The notes: generated by a model from the letters alone, not told the origin. Shown: positions 47,734 through 57,249, counted from the stretch's first letter. The stretch: 64,000 nt of DNA from Streptomyces sp. HD (GCF_028369295.1 NZ_JAQMYP010000009.1:62001-126000); one strand, 5' to 3'. Numbers and translations are program-made.

Positions 47734-48276
47734 TCACACCCGCTCCAGCGGCTTGTGCGGGCCAGCGGGGAGTTCCGCTTCGATGGTGTCGCCGGGACGC
47801 ACCACGCCGCCTTCCCTCACGATGCTCATGATTCCGGCTTTGTGCACGATGTTCCCCGCCTCGTCCCGGCCGACGACCTGCTTCAGCAGGCCGTCCTGGA
47901 AGTTGTCGATCTGGAGACAGGGATTGCGCAGGCCGGTTACTTCCAGGACCGCGGAGTCGCCTATGCGCAGCAATGTGCCGACCGGCAGACCAAGCAGATC
48001 GATGCCGCGCGTGGTGATGTTCTCGCCGAGTTCGCCGGGCGCCACCTTGAACCCTTCTTCGCCGACCTCGCCGAAGAGCTCCTCATGAATGAGGTGGACC
48101 TGGCGCAGATTCGGCTGGTCGGGGTTCTGCGCGACGCGCGAGCGGTGCTTGACCGTCACACCGGAGTGCACGTCACCCTCCACACCGAGCCCGGCGAGCA
48201 GTCTGATGCTGTCCCGGTTCGGCTTGGTGAACGAGTACTCCCCGTTGCTGCTGACCGCCGTCACGCTTCCGCTCAT
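47734..48276 (-). CDS. MOSC domain protein
   Basis: A 180-aa stand-alone MOSC (molybdenum cofactor sulfurase C-terminal) domain. It shows the LGVEGDVHSGVTVKHRSRV motif, LGENITTRGIDL, and the conserved Cys in TGLRNPCLQIDNF that is the candidate sulfur carrier. Stand-alone members are predicted to move sulfur to metal centres or to reduce N-hydroxylated compounds. It is monocistronic and convergent with the acetyltransferase gene. Confidence 0.93.
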   Translation of the reverse strand: MSGSVTAVSSNGEYSFTKPNRDSIRLLAGLGVEGDVHSGVTVKHRSRVAQNPDQPNLRQVHLIHEELFGEVGEEGFKVAPGELGENITTRGIDLLGLPVGTLLRIGDSAVLEVTGLRNPCLQIDNFQDGLLKQVVGRDEAGNIVHKAGIMSIVREGGVVRPGDTIEAELPAGPHKPLERV

Positions 48277-48330
48277 GTCGGATCCCCCTCTTCGGTAACA
48301 GTGACCAGCCGCGAGCCTAACGCTCGATCT

Positions 48331-48786
48331 TCAGGGCGTAGCAGCCACGCCCACCGTCTTCTGCAGGTAAACGTCCTGGTGACCCCCCGGCACGCCATTG
48401 AGGCGCCCCGTCTCCCGATACCCCAGCCGCTTGTAGAAACCGGGCGCCTGGAAGGAGTACGACGAGACGAGGATGTCGGTGCACCCGCGCCGCCCCGCCG
48501 CCGCCTCGGCCTCCCGCATGAGCCTCGTCCCCCAGCCCTCGTGACGCTGGTCCTCCCGGACCCACAGCATCTCGATGCCGCACAGGCTGCCCCAGAACCA
48601 CCCTGTGAGCCCTCCGGCGAGTTCGCCCGCGGCGTCGGCGGCCCGGACCGAGAACTCGACGGGTTCACCGGCGCCGGTGGCCCGGGCGTTGAACGCGGTC
48701 AGCTCCTGGTCGAGCCGTCGGGAGAGTTCCTCGTCCTCCCCGCCGACCCGCAAGGAGGGCACGGCGGGCTCATGATCTGCGGTCAT
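48331..48786 (-). CDS. GNAT family N-acetyltransferase
   Basis: A 151-aa GNAT protein with IEMLWVREDQRHEGWGTRLMREAEAAA (acetyl-CoA loop) and SYSFQAPGFYKRLGYRETG. ATG 48786 (MTADHEP) is favoured; the frame continues upstream without similarity. Substrate unknown. Genes on both sides are separate. Confidence 0.88.
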   Translation of the reverse strand: MTADHEPAVPSLRVGGEDEELSRRLDQELTAFNARATGAGEPVEFSVRAADAAGELAGGLTGWFWGSLCGIEMLWVREDQRHEGWGTRLMREAEAAAGRRGCTDILVSSYSFQAPGFYKRLGYRETGRLNGVPGGHQDVYLQKTVGVAATP

Positions 48787-48864
48787 CGCCGCACTATTGC
48801 ACCGAGTCCCGGCTGTGCGCCCCTTCTTTTGCGGCACGGGCCCCGGCCCGGGACCGGTCGCTGC

Positions 48865-49716
48865 TCAGCGGAAAGCGGCGGCATGCTCCGCCGCCCACTG
48901 GCGGAACGTCCTGGCCGGGGCCCCGACGATCCGGGGAACCGTGTCGCGCACCGTGAGCAGTTCGTCGTTCACGTCGCCGCCCGTCACATCGAGGACGGCG
49001 TCCGCGACTTCGTCCCCCAGGAAGGCGGCCATGCCACGGTGCGCCTCGCCCCGGCCGATCTCGTCGAACGGCACCTCCCGGCCCAGTACGTCCGCGATGA
49101 CCTCGACCTGCTGCCGGGGCGTGATCCGCTCCGGGCCGGTCAGGGCGTACGTCTGCCCCCGATGGCCCGGCTCGGTCAGCGCCGCCCGGGCCACCGAGGC
49201 GATGTCCGCGGGGTGGATCGTGGGCAGACCGACGTCCGCGAAGGGCACACGGACCGCCTCGCCCGCACGGATCGCATCCGCCCACCACAGGGCGTTCGAC
49301 GCGAACTGCGTCGGCCGCAGGATCGTCCAGGCCAGGCCGCCGCTGTCCTGGAGCATGCGCTCGACGGCCAGGTTCTCCGCGGCCGGGCCCAGGTGCGGAT
49401 GCGTCTGTACGGTGATGGACGACACCAGCACCACATGGTCCACCCCTGCCTGCAGCGCGGCATCGAGGATCTCGGCGTCCGGGCCGAGCCGCGACAGCAG
49501 GAACAGCGAACGCACCCCGTCCAGCGCCGACTTCAGTGAACCGGACCTCCGTGAAGTGGTCAGGGCGAAGTCGGCCTCGACCGCCTCAACCCCTTCCGGG
49601 AACACGGCCCGCGCGGCATCCCGGGTGAGCCCCCGCACTGGTCCGGCACCGGCTCTCCGGAGTTCCTTCAGGAGGGCGCTGCCTATGTTTCCGGTCGCTC
49701 CGGTCACGAGAATCAT
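48865..49716 (-). CDS. NmrA-like NAD(P)-binding protein
   Basis: A 283-aa atypical short-chain dehydrogenase of the NmrA/NAD(P)H azoreductase-like group. The nucleotide motif is VTGATGNIGSALLKEL at the N-terminus, and the ILRPTQFASNALWWADAIRAGEAVRVPFADVG block is typical. There is no canonical YxxxK catalytic pair in the usual place, as in redox-sensing NmrA proteins. Streptomyces have many paralogues. It is divergent from the acyltransferase at 49794 and may share its promoter region. Confidence 0.88.
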   Translation of the reverse strand: MILVTGATGNIGSALLKELRRAGAGPVRGLTRDAARAVFPEGVEAVEADFALTTSRRSGSLKSALDGVRSLFLLSRLGPDAEILDAALQAGVDHVVLVSSITVQTHPHLGPAAENLAVERMLQDSGGLAWTILRPTQFASNALWWADAIRAGEAVRVPFADVGLPTIHPADIASVARAALTEPGHRGQTYALTGPERITPRQQVEVIADVLGREVPFDEIGRGEAHRGMAAFLGDEVADAVLDVTGGDVNDELLTVRDTVPRIVGAPARTFRQWAAEHAAAFR

Positions 49717-49793
49717 GCGGGGGACGTTAGGACCTCGATCAGACTTGAGGTCAAAGCCCCGACCCGCCGCCCCCCCCGGAGGAACCCCTCCCC

Positions 49794-50474
49794 ATGCCAG
49801 TGCCTGCCGACCCGACCGTCCTCCACCCGATGCCCGAGCAGCCCCGCGTGGTGCTGCTCAAGCCGCTCGTGAAGTCCCCGCTGATCGATGTCGGCGAGTA
49901 CTCGTACTACGACGACCCGGACGACCCGACGGCGTTCGAGACGCGCAACGTGCTCTACCACTACGGGCCCGAGAAGCTGGTCATCGGCAAGTTCTGCGCG
50001 CTGGGCACCGGCGTGCGGTTCATCATGAACGGCGCCAACCACCGGATGGACGGCCCCTCCACGTTCCCGTTCCCCACCATGGGCGGATCCTGGGCCGAAC
50101 ACTTCGACCTGCTCACCGGGTTGCCCAACCGAGGCGACACCGTCGTCGGCAACGACGTCTGGTTCGGCCACGGCACCACGGTCATGCCCGGCGTACGGAT
50201 CGGACACGGCGCGATCGTCGCCTCCGGCGCCGTGGTCACCGGCGACGTGCCCGACTACGGCATCGTCGGCGGCAACCCGGCCCATCTCATCCGCACCCGC
50301 TACAGCGAGCAGGACATCGCCCGGCTGCTGGCCGTGGCCTGGTGGGACTGGCCCGCGGAACACATCACCGAGCACGTGCGGACGATCATGTCCGGCAGCA
50401 TCGCCGAACTGGAGGCCGCCGCCCCGGATGCCGCTCCCGGTCCGGGTTCCGGCTCCGGCTCCGGCTCCGGCTGA
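49794..50474 (+). CDS. Vat/CatB-type hexapeptide O-acetyltransferase
   Basis: A 226-aa left-handed beta-helix acetyltransferase of the xenobiotic (Vat, CatB) subgroup: YSYYDDPDDPTAFETRNVLYHYG, IGKFCALGTGVRFIMNGANHRMDG with the catalytic-type His, and IVGGNPAHLIRTRY near the C-terminus. Vat enzymes acetylate streptogramin A antibiotics; related proteins occur in non-resistant strains, so resistance cannot be concluded. It ends in a Gly-Ser tail and stops 12 bp before the convergent lanthipeptide operon ends. Confidence 0.88.
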   Translation: MPVPADPTVLHPMPEQPRVVLLKPLVKSPLIDVGEYSYYDDPDDPTAFETRNVLYHYGPEKLVIGKFCALGTGVRFIMNGANHRMDGPSTFPFPTMGGSWAEHFDLLTGLPNRGDTVVGNDVWFGHGTTVMPGVRIGHGAIVASGAVVTGDVPDYGIVGGNPAHLIRTRYSEQDIARLLAVAWWDWPAEHITEHVRTIMSGSIAELEAAAPDAAPGPGSGSGSGSG

Positions 50475-50486
50475 AGAGGCTCGTTC

Positions 50487-51539
50487 TCAGCGGCCCGCGC
50501 TCCGCGTCGCCGCGATGATCTCCTCCAGGTCCGTCACCGCCGCGTGGACGCCCTCGGTGAGGAGGACGGCGGTGGGGTTGAGGAGGATCTCGTCGACGCC
50601 GGCGGCGCGGTAGGCGGACAGGGTTTCGGCGATCTCCTGCGGGGTGCCGGTGACGACGACGTCGGCGCGCAGGAGTTCGGCCGCGGGGTCGGGCGCGTCG
50701 AGGTTCACGCCTGCCCGGCGCAGCATGTCCGCGTAGTGCGGGGCGTGCAGATGGGCGCCCGCCGCCGTCTCCGCGAGGCGGCGCGGGTCGCGGCCGGGGC
50801 GGCATACGGCGACATGGACCGCCGTGGCGATACGGGGGCGGGCGGCGCGGCCCGCCTCCGCGGCACCGGCGGCCAACTGGGGTGCGAGAGTGTCGCGTAC
50901 GTAGTCCGGCGGGGTCATCCAGGTGATCGCCACGTCCGCTGTCGCGCCCGCCGTGCGGGCCATGCCGGGCCTGAGCACCCCGGCGCCCACCTCCACCGGC
51001 GCGTGCGGGCCGACCGGCGGCAGGGTGGCGTGCAGCCGGTGGTACGGGCCGTCGTGCGCCACGCTCGCCCCGTCCAGCAGGGCCCGTACGGAGGTGACGT
51101 ACTCCCCGACCGCCGCACGCGGGCTGCGATACGGCTCGGAAGTGAGACCGCTCGCGAACTCCGGGGTGCCGATGCCGTATCCGGCCACGACCGGCTGCCC
51201 GGTGAGCAGCGCGAGGGAACGCGCCTGGAGCGCGGCCTCGTAGGGGTGCCGCAGCGGCATCAAGGTGACCGCCGTGCCCACCGGCACGGTGTGGCCCATG
51301 CCCGCCAGGTGGGCCAGCACCTGGTGCGGTTCCGCCCGGAAGGACTGGCAGAGCCAGAGGCGGCGGGCGGCGGTGCGCGCCACCAACTCCGCGAAGGGGG
51401 CGACCAATTCGGGATGGTCGGGCTGGAGGGGGTACAGGACGGCCGGGGTCGGGTCCGTACCCCCGGAGGTGGCGGCCGACAGCCCCTCGGGGGCGGACGA
51501 GGGGGCGGACGAGGGCTCGGGCGCGTGTGCGGCGGTCAT
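50487..51539 (-). CDS. lxmJ: LLM-class reductase, LxmJ-like (class V lanthipeptide cluster)
   Basis: A 350-aa luciferase-like (LLM) TIM-barrel protein (LWLCQSFRAEPHQVLAHLAGMG, VVAGYGIGTPEFASGL, ITWMTPPDYVRDTLAPQL). In the lexapeptide pathway the equivalent enzyme uses reduced F420 to turn dehydroalanine into D-alanine. The same reaction on Ser-derived Dha in this precursor is inferred. Its start overlaps the M16 gene by 4 bp, so it is the last gene of the nine-gene operon. Confidence 0.88.
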   Translation of the reverse strand: MTAAHAPEPSSAPSSAPEGLSAATSGGTDPTPAVLYPLQPDHPELVAPFAELVARTAARRLWLCQSFRAEPHQVLAHLAGMGHTVPVGTAVTLMPLRHPYEAALQARSLALLTGQPVVAGYGIGTPEFASGLTSEPYRSPRAAVGEYVTSVRALLDGASVAHDGPYHRLHATLPPVGPHAPVEVGAGVLRPGMARTAGATADVAITWMTPPDYVRDTLAPQLAAGAAEAGRAARPRIATAVHVAVCRPGRDPRRLAETAAGAHLHAPHYADMLRRAGVNLDAPDPAAELLRADVVVTGTPQEIAETLSAYRAAGVDEILLNPTAVLLTEGVHAAVTDLEEIIAATRSAGR

Positions 51540-52819
51540 TGGTTGCCTCCTTCAGGCGCCGGGGTTCGGTCGAGCGTGGCCACCAACGTGCGGGCCGGGG
51601 TCAGGAAATGCGCGGCGGCCTTCGCGATGTGATTGTCCGTCACCTCGGCCACCGCGTCCGGGTAGCGCGTCAGCCAGTCCAGGTCCATGCCACTCGCCGC
51701 GAAGCCCGCGAGGGCGCTGGCCTCCTCCGCCCGGGTGGCGAGGGCGAAACGGGTGAACCCGGCCGCGTACCGGCGGGCGCGGTACGCCTCTCGGGGCGTG
51801 GGCCCGGCTTCGGCCAGTTCGGCGAGGCAGGCGGTGACCTCCTCGGCGAGCCGGTGTCCCGTGCCGGGGGCGCCGGCGCAGTCGATCTCCAGCCAGCAGC
51901 CGGCGCGGTTCTGCCGGATCCGGGCGTCGACGGCGTACGCGAGCCCGTGTGTCTCGCGCAGCCGCCGGGTCAGCCGGGAGGAGGCGTGGCCGCCGAGGAC
52001 GACCTGGGCGAGGTGCAGCGCGGTGTGGCCGGGGTCGGGGGCGGGGACGGCCGGGCCGGCGGTGAGCAGGAGCGCCCGGTCGGTGGACGGGTCGTGCAGG
52101 GCGAGCCGTCCGGGCTCGGGCTCGTGGCGTGTGAAGGGCGGCAGGTGCAGTCCGGACGGGCCGCCGGACCACTCGCCCAACTCCTCACGCACCCGCGCCA
52201 GTACACCCTCCGTGGACTCCATGGACGCCGTGGACTGGCCGCTCAGCACCAGGAGCACGGCGCCCCGCGGGACGATCAACCGGCGGTGGAGGGCGAGCAG
52301 GTCCACCTCCGGCACTCCGGTGCCGGGGGCGTCGTCGATCAAGGGGTGCGGGCCGCCGAAGGCGTGGCGGAGCTGGGCCCGGCGCAGACGGGTACGGGTG
52401 CCGGGGGCCGGACGGGCCGCCGGGACGGTCGGAGTCGGTCCGTACGACGGTCGTAGCAGCAGGTCGGCGAGCAGTTCCAGCGCGCCCGGCAGCTCCTCCC
52501 CCGGCACGCTCACCGACAGCACCAGCTGCTCGGCCGTGACCACGGTGCTGAACTCCGCCCCGAGGTCGGCCGCCCGGTCGGCCACGGCCTGCCGGTCGCG
52601 GACGGTCGTGGCGGTGCCGAGGCGGGCCGCGAGCAGCTCCTGCGTGGGAAGGAGGGCGGGCTCGACGCGGGCGTACGGCAGGACGAGCCGGAGTTCGGCG
52701 AGAGGGGCGCCGGGGACGCGCACGACGGCCGTGTCCAGGCCGTTCGGCAGGACCGTGCGTAGGGTCTCGCGCGCAGCGGGCTGCCGTATCGCCGTGCGGC
52801 TCGGCGAGATGGCCGTCAT
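51536..52819 (-). CDS. M16 peptidase family, non-catalytic subunit
   Basis: A 427-aa M16 protein (LPNGLDTAVVRVPGAPLAELRLVLPYARVEP) without the HxxEH zinc motif. It has the C-terminal R/Y-type region LTRRLRETHGLAYAVDARIRQNRAG found in the partner subunit of heterodimeric M16B proteases. With the catalytic subunit encoded directly upstream it should form the leader-removing protease of the lanthipeptide. ATG overlaps the upstream stop by 4 bp. Whether it corresponds to LxmP1 or LxmP2 I cannot say. Confidence 0.88.
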   Translation of the reverse strand: MTAISPSRTAIRQPAARETLRTVLPNGLDTAVVRVPGAPLAELRLVLPYARVEPALLPTQELLAARLGTATTVRDRQAVADRAADLGAEFSTVVTAEQLVLSVSVPGEELPGALELLADLLLRPSYGPTPTVPAARPAPGTRTRLRRAQLRHAFGGPHPLIDDAPGTGVPEVDLLALHRRLIVPRGAVLLVLSGQSTASMESTEGVLARVREELGEWSGGPSGLHLPPFTRHEPEPGRLALHDPSTDRALLLTAGPAVPAPDPGHTALHLAQVVLGGHASSRLTRRLRETHGLAYAVDARIRQNRAGCWLEIDCAGAPGTGHRLAEEVTACLAELAEAGPTPREAYRARRYAAGFTRFALATRAEEASALAGFAASGMDLDWLTRYPDAVAEVTDNHIAKAAAHFLTPARTLVATLDRTPAPEGGNQ

Positions 52820-54057
52820 GGGGCAACTCCCTCCAGGGTGTGGACGGTTCGGGGTGCGGCGAGCAGGGCGCGGGCGGCGGCCGACACCTCGGCGGCGGTG
52901 ACGGCGGCCAAGCGGCGGGGGATGGCGTCGGGGCCCGCGCCGTCGCTGTCGTACGGGAAGAGCAGCGCGGCACGGCCGTACGTCACCGCGCGGGCGGCGA
53001 GCGAGTCGGCCTGGCGATAGCAGGCGGCCCGCAACACGTTCACCGCACGGTGCAGTTCGGGCCCGTCCGGCGGGGTGGCGGCCAGCTCGCCGAGCGCGTC
53101 CAGCCACCGGCCGGCGGCTTCCTCGGTGCCGGTGCCCGGTGCCCGGCCGAGCAGCACGAGCGCGAGGTCGGGGGTGGCCGAGGCGAGCCACTGGCCCTGG
53201 TACCCGCACATCACGCTCGCCGCGTCCACGGGCCCTTGCTCGGCGACCAGTCGGCGGAGCCGGCCGCGGCGCAGGATCTCGCAGAGGACGACCTGGGCGA
53301 GGTACGGGCCGAGTCCCTGGCGCGGATCGGGCAGGGCGTGCCCGATGGCGACGCCGTTCCTGCCGTACGGGATGGTGGCGCGGCTTTCGTCCCCGCACGG
53401 CCGTACAGCAGGTTCCCGGCGTACGGCCGCTACGGCGGAACCGGCGTCCCACGCCCCTCGGCCCCACGCCCCGAACTCCCGCTCCACCAGCTCCCCCACC
53501 AGCCCGGCGTCCACATCCCCGACCACGGACAGCACGGCCCGCTCGGGCCGGTAGTGGCGCCGGAAGAACTCCTCCGCCTCCCCGGGCGTGGCGTCGCGCA
53601 GTTCCGCCGTCGTGCCGTAGGCGTCCCGGGCGCCGGGGTGGAGTGCGGTGAGCACGGTGTCCCACAGCCGGGTGCCGGACCCGGCGGCGCGGATCTCCTC
53701 GCCGATGACGGCCACCTCGGAGCGCACGGTCGCGGGCGACGGCTCGAAGCGGAGCAGCCGCCGGGCCTCCCCGGCGAGGACGTCGGGCAGCGCGTCGGCG
53801 GGTACGACGGTGTGGAAGACCGTGTGGTCGCGGTGGGTCTCGGCGTTGCACATGCCGCCCACCTCCTGGACGAGGGCCACGAAGGAGTCGTCGTCTCCCA
53901 GCTCGTGCGCCCCGTCACGCGGGAACATCAGGTGCTCCACGAGATGCGCCATGCCGTGCCGACCGCGCGGATCGTCGTCACCGCCCGCGGCCACGGTCAG
54001 CGCCACGGCCACGAGCCCCCGCCCGGGTGTCTCTTCGGTGACCAGCCGCAGGCTCAC
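52816..54057 (-). CDS. M16 zinc peptidase, catalytic subunit
   Basis: A 413-aa M16 metallopeptidase with the inverted zinc motif H38-L-V-E-H42 (MAHLVEHLMF) and a downstream Glu-bearing helix (LPDVLAGEARRLLRFE). It is expected to pair with the non-catalytic subunit of the next gene and cleave the leader from the modified precursor, probably before the Phe that starts the core. GTG 54057 overlaps the methyltransferase stop; the longer open frame upstream is a shadow. Confidence 0.9.
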   Translation of the reverse strand: MSLRLVTEETPGRGLVAVALTVAAGGDDDPRGRHGMAHLVEHLMFPRDGAHELGDDDSFVALVQEVGGMCNAETHRDHTVFHTVVPADALPDVLAGEARRLLRFEPSPATVRSEVAVIGEEIRAAGSGTRLWDTVLTALHPGARDAYGTTAELRDATPGEAEEFFRRHYRPERAVLSVVGDVDAGLVGELVEREFGAWGRGAWDAGSAVAAVRREPAVRPCGDESRATIPYGRNGVAIGHALPDPRQGLGPYLAQVVLCEILRRGRLRRLVAEQGPVDAASVMCGYQGQWLASATPDLALVLLGRAPGTGTEEAAGRWLDALGELAATPPDGPELHRAVNVLRAACYRQADSLAARAVTYGRAALLFPYDSDGAGPDAIPRRLAAVTAAEVSAAARALLAAPRTVHTLEGVAP

Positions 54058-54872
54058 GTCAGCGGCCGGTAGACGGAGACGCACATCTTGCGGCTGTCGC
54101 CGCCGTCGAACGGCTGCTCGCGCCAGCCGGAGTAGCGGGCGGACAGCTCCAGGCGGGCGATCCCGGCGAGCAGGTCCAGCTCGCTCGGCCACAGGTAACG
54201 CATCACCGTGGTCGCCGACTTGGGCGGCTGGGCGTCGAGGAAGAGGGTGTTGTGCACCATCATGTTCTGCGAGGCGGGCAGCACGCCGATCGACTCGATC
54301 ATGGCGCCGCGCCCGGCGATGGGGTACGTGCTGATCTCGTTCTTCTTCTGCACGTGGTAGTCGCTGGGGTCGAACGTCTCGATCACGACGTGCCCGTCCG
54401 GCGCGGTGTGCCGGGCCACGGCGTGGATGAGGGCGATCTGCTCGTCCGGGGCGACCGCGCAGCACAGGGAGTTGAAGGGCGCGAGAACGACGTCGAAGGT
54501 GCGGCCCAGGTCGAGCGTGGCGAAGTCGGCGTGCACGGGCGTGATCCGGCCCTCGGGATCCTTCTCGGCGAGCCGCGCGAGCATGCCCTCGGAGGAGTCG
54601 ACGCCGTGCACCCGGAAGCCCTTGTCGGCGAGCGGCAGCGCCACCCGGCCGGTACCGACGCCGAGTTCGAGCACGCTCGCCCCGGGGTCGGTGAGGGTGA
54701 GGAGGAAGTCGGCGATGTCCTCCAGGTCCGGGGTGGAGGGGTAGATCTCGTCGTACACCTCGGCGAGGGCGTCACTGTAGGCGGTGGTCAGGGCGGTGCC
54801 GAGCCCGCCGGACACGGCGTTCGCCGGGGTGTCCGTCGGGGTGTTCGCCGGGGCCTCGGTGGTCGTGGTCAT
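54054..54872 (-). CDS. lxmM: SAM-dependent methyltransferase, LxmM-like
   Basis: A 272-aa class I methyltransferase with SAM motif I VLELGVGTGRVALPLADKG and the acidic strand end VHGVDSS, followed by FDVVLAPFNSLCC. In the lexapeptide pathway the corresponding enzyme makes the N-terminal N,N-dimethyl-Phe. The predicted core here also starts with Phe, so the same role is inferred. Genes on both sides overlap by 4 bp. Confidence 0.88.
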   Translation of the reverse strand: MTTTTEAPANTPTDTPANAVSGGLGTALTTAYSDALAEVYDEIYPSTPDLEDIADFLLTLTDPGASVLELGVGTGRVALPLADKGFRVHGVDSSEGMLARLAEKDPEGRITPVHADFATLDLGRTFDVVLAPFNSLCCAVAPDEQIALIHAVARHTAPDGHVVIETFDPSDYHVQKKNEISTYPIAGRGAMIESIGVLPASQNMMVHNTLFLDAQPPKSATTVMRYLWPSELDLLAGIARLELSARYSGWREQPFDGGDSRKMCVSVYRPLT

Positions 54873-55975
54873 CGTGCGTCTCCCGAGCGGGTGTCGAGCG
54901 GGTCGAGGTTGTTCTGGGGGTGCAGCGGGTCGATTCCGGCCTCGTGGAAGGCCTGTACGACGAACTCCGCGCGCGTACGCCCCTCGGCGCCGTCAGCGTT
55001 CTCGGAGCCGTCGGCCAGGGCATGCGCGATGAGGCCGGAGGCGAGGGCGAAGGCGCGGTGCTGGCCGAAGCTCATGCCGTTCTGGCCGGGGCGCGGGTCC
55101 TCGGGGTCCCAGGCGGCGGCCACACCGGGCGCCAGTTCCTCGGTGAACACCGAGGTGGCGGGGCCGGTCAGGGTGCCCGCGTGCGGGGCGACGGCCGCCG
55201 CGACCGCGCGCTCGCCGGGGCGGTGGTCGCCGTGCAGGTAGACGACGACGGCGTCGCGGCGCGGGAAGTCCTGCGGGTCGGAGAGCACCTTGGCGTGATA
55301 GCGGGCGCCCGCCGCCTCCAGCGCTTCGAGCGCCGCGCCCCACAGCACGACCGCCGCGTCCGCGTCCCGCGCGTGCAGGAAGAGACGGCGTACGGCACCG
55401 GCGGGGCGGGGCAGCGGGCGGGAGCCCATGACGTAGAAGAACCCGGGGGACAGCGCGGGCCGCGCGGCCTCCAGCGCGAGTTCGACGTACTCGCCGGGTG
55501 CGGGCGGCGTGGCCGGGGACAGCAGCCGGTCGGCCGGTACCCGTGTGGTGACCTCCGCGAGGCGTACGACGAGCTGGTCGCCGTCCGGCCGTCGCAGTAC
55601 CTCGACGAGGCGGCCGCGGGTGGGCGTGGTGCGGTGCGGCACGGCGACGGCGAGCCGCTCCTCCAGGGCGGGGTCGCGCAGGGTGCGCCGGGGCGGCGGG
55701 CCGTCAGGGAGGGCGCCGCCCTGGTGGCGTCCCGCGTGGAGTTCCTCGTACAGCGCGTTGGTGAGCCGGCCGCGCAGGTCACGCGGGCTGTCGGCGGTGA
55801 CCGTACGCCCGGCGACGGTGGCCTCACGGGCGCCGGGTACGACGGCGACGGCGGCGAGCGCGTCGGCCAGCCGGGGGGCGAGGCCCCGGTGCCGGGGGGC
55901 GGGGGATGCGTCCGGCACCGGGGAGTCCAGGAGGGGGGCGGGGAGGGGTGGGGGTGAGGGGACGGTGAGTGTCAT
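54869..55975 (-). CDS. lxmY: HopA1-like protein, LxmY-type class V lanthipeptide synthetase subunit
   Basis: A 368-aa protein of the type III effector HopA1 family (LRGRLTNALYEELHAGRHQGG, FFYVMGSRPLPRP, FLHARDADAAVVLWGAALEALEAAGARYHAKVL). In class V lanthipeptide systems the HopA1-like subunit is thought to be the phosphate-eliminating lyase and/or cyclase that acts with a kinase-fold partner. Pairing with the kinase-fold gene directly upstream (4-bp overlap) agrees with this. Confidence 0.88.
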   Translation of the reverse strand: MTLTVPSPPPLPAPLLDSPVPDASPAPRHRGLAPRLADALAAVAVVPGAREATVAGRTVTADSPRDLRGRLTNALYEELHAGRHQGGALPDGPPPRRTLRDPALEERLAVAVPHRTTPTRGRLVEVLRRPDGDQLVVRLAEVTTRVPADRLLSPATPPAPGEYVELALEAARPALSPGFFYVMGSRPLPRPAGAVRRLFLHARDADAAVVLWGAALEALEAAGARYHAKVLSDPQDFPRRDAVVVYLHGDHRPGERAVAAAVAPHAGTLTGPATSVFTEELAPGVAAAWDPEDPRPGQNGMSFGQHRAFALASGLIAHALADGSENADGAEGRTRAEFVVQAFHEAGIDPLHPQNNLDPLDTRSGDAR

Positions 55976-57249
55976 CGGGGGCTGCTCCCGTTCCGGGCGG
56001 TCGAGGTGGCGTCCGAGTCGAGTGGGTCGCCCGAACCAAGCGAGACACCCGAATCGGGCGAATCGTGCGCATCACCTGAATCGAGCGAGTCGTACGCACC
56101 GCTCGCGAAGGTCAGGCCGAGGGTGCGTGCGGCGGCGGCCGGGTCGAGCAGGACCGTGCGGCCGATGCCAGCCGCGGCGCGGGCGACCGGGTTGAGCGTG
56201 GCGTGCGACTCCGCCGTGGCAATGAGCCGGTCGAACATGTGCCACCCGGCGTACGCGGCGGCCCGCTCGGGCAGCCCTGCGTCGGGCGTACGGGACTCCA
56301 GATAGCCCTGCCAGAAGGCGCCGATCCGGGGCAGATGGCGGCGCAGACTGGCCGAGCCGCGCGTAACGATCTCCTGGTGCGACAGCCCGAACCCGGCGGT
56401 GTCGCTCTCCGGCCGCTGCGTACCCTCACCCGTCGGCGCGAACACGGAGTACGTGGCGTGGAAGAGCCACTCCCCGGCGAACGCACCCACGTCCCGCGCG
56501 GGGTCGGCGAGCCGGAACTCCTCCCAGTCGCACAGGTAGAGGTCCCCGGTTCCCTCCTCCGCCCGGATGAACTGGTCGAAGCGCAGGTCGCAGTGCGTGG
56601 GTGCGTGCGGCACGGTCTGCTCCAGGTCGCGCAGCCGGTGCAGCGCCGCGACGACCTCGGTGTCGTCCTGGACCAGCTGCCAGGCGGCGATCTGCGCCAT
56701 GCTGCGCGCCTGGACGGCGCTCCACGGCAGGGCCTTCAGCCAGGCCAGCGGCGGCAGCGGCGCCTCCCCGGTGTCCACGTCCTCGGCGGGGCCCAGCCCG
56801 TGCAGGGCGCCGACGGCCCGCCCGGCCGCGCGGCACAGCTCGTCGTCGAAGTCGCCGTCCAGCGCCAGCTCGGCCCCCGAACGGGCGCCCGGCACCAGAC
56901 GGTGCACCGTCACCCCGGCCGCGCGGTCCGCGCCGAGCAGCCCGGGCGAGCGCAGCGGCGAGCCCGGCGCGAGCCGCCGCTGCGCCAACTCCTCGAAGCT
57001 CAGGGCGCGTTGGAGTTCGGGGCAGTCGCCGTCCGGCAGCAGGGCGACCGTCTTGACGAAGACCTGCTCGCCGGTCGTGGTCGGGCCGGCCCAGTTGTCG
57101 TTGCGTCCGCCGAACGCGGTGACCGCCGCCGCGTCGAGCCGGCCCAGCCCGAGCCGTTCGAGGAGCGTGTTCACGGCGGGCACGGTCTCCAGCTCGGTGG
57201 GCCGGTAGCGCTGCCGCGTGGGCGGCCGTTCGGTCGTGGTGGTGGTCAT
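55972..57249 (-). CDS. lxmK: Aminoglycoside-phosphotransferase-fold kinase, LxmK-like
   Basis: A 425-aa APH/choline-kinase-fold protein with the Brenner-like motif H219-C-D221-L-R-F-D-Q and the metal-binding D241-W-E243, so a catalytically competent kinase. In class V systems it phosphorylates Ser/Thr of the precursor before elimination to dehydro residues. The C-terminal 40 residues are low complexity, rich in Asp-Ser-Gly. ATG overlaps the LxmX stop by 4 bp. Confidence 0.88.
   Translation of the reverse strand: MTTTTTERPPTRQRYRPTELETVPAVNTLLERLGLGRLDAAAVTAFGGRNDNWAGPTTTGEQVFVKTVALLPDGDCPELQRALSFEELAQRRLAPGSPLRSPGLLGADRAAGVTVHRLVPGARSGAELALDGDFDDELCRAAGRAVGALHGLGPAEDVDTGEAPLPPLAWLKALPWSAVQARSMAQIAAWQLVQDDTEVVAALHRLRDLEQTVPHAPTHCDLRFDQFIRAEEGTGDLYLCDWEEFRLADPARDVGAFAGEWLFHATYSVFAPTGEGTQRPESDTAGFGLSHQEIVTRGSASLRRHLPRIGAFWQGYLESRTPDAGLPERAAAYAGWHMFDRLIATAESHATLNPVARAAAGIGRTVLLDPAAAARTLGLTFASGAYDSLDSGDAHDSPDSGVSLGSGDPLDSDATSTARNGSSPR

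Noticed and set aside
49794..50474. Streptogramin resistance gene
   Set aside because: The Vat-like fold is clear, but sequence alone cannot separate resistance enzymes from other xenobiotic acetyltransferases.
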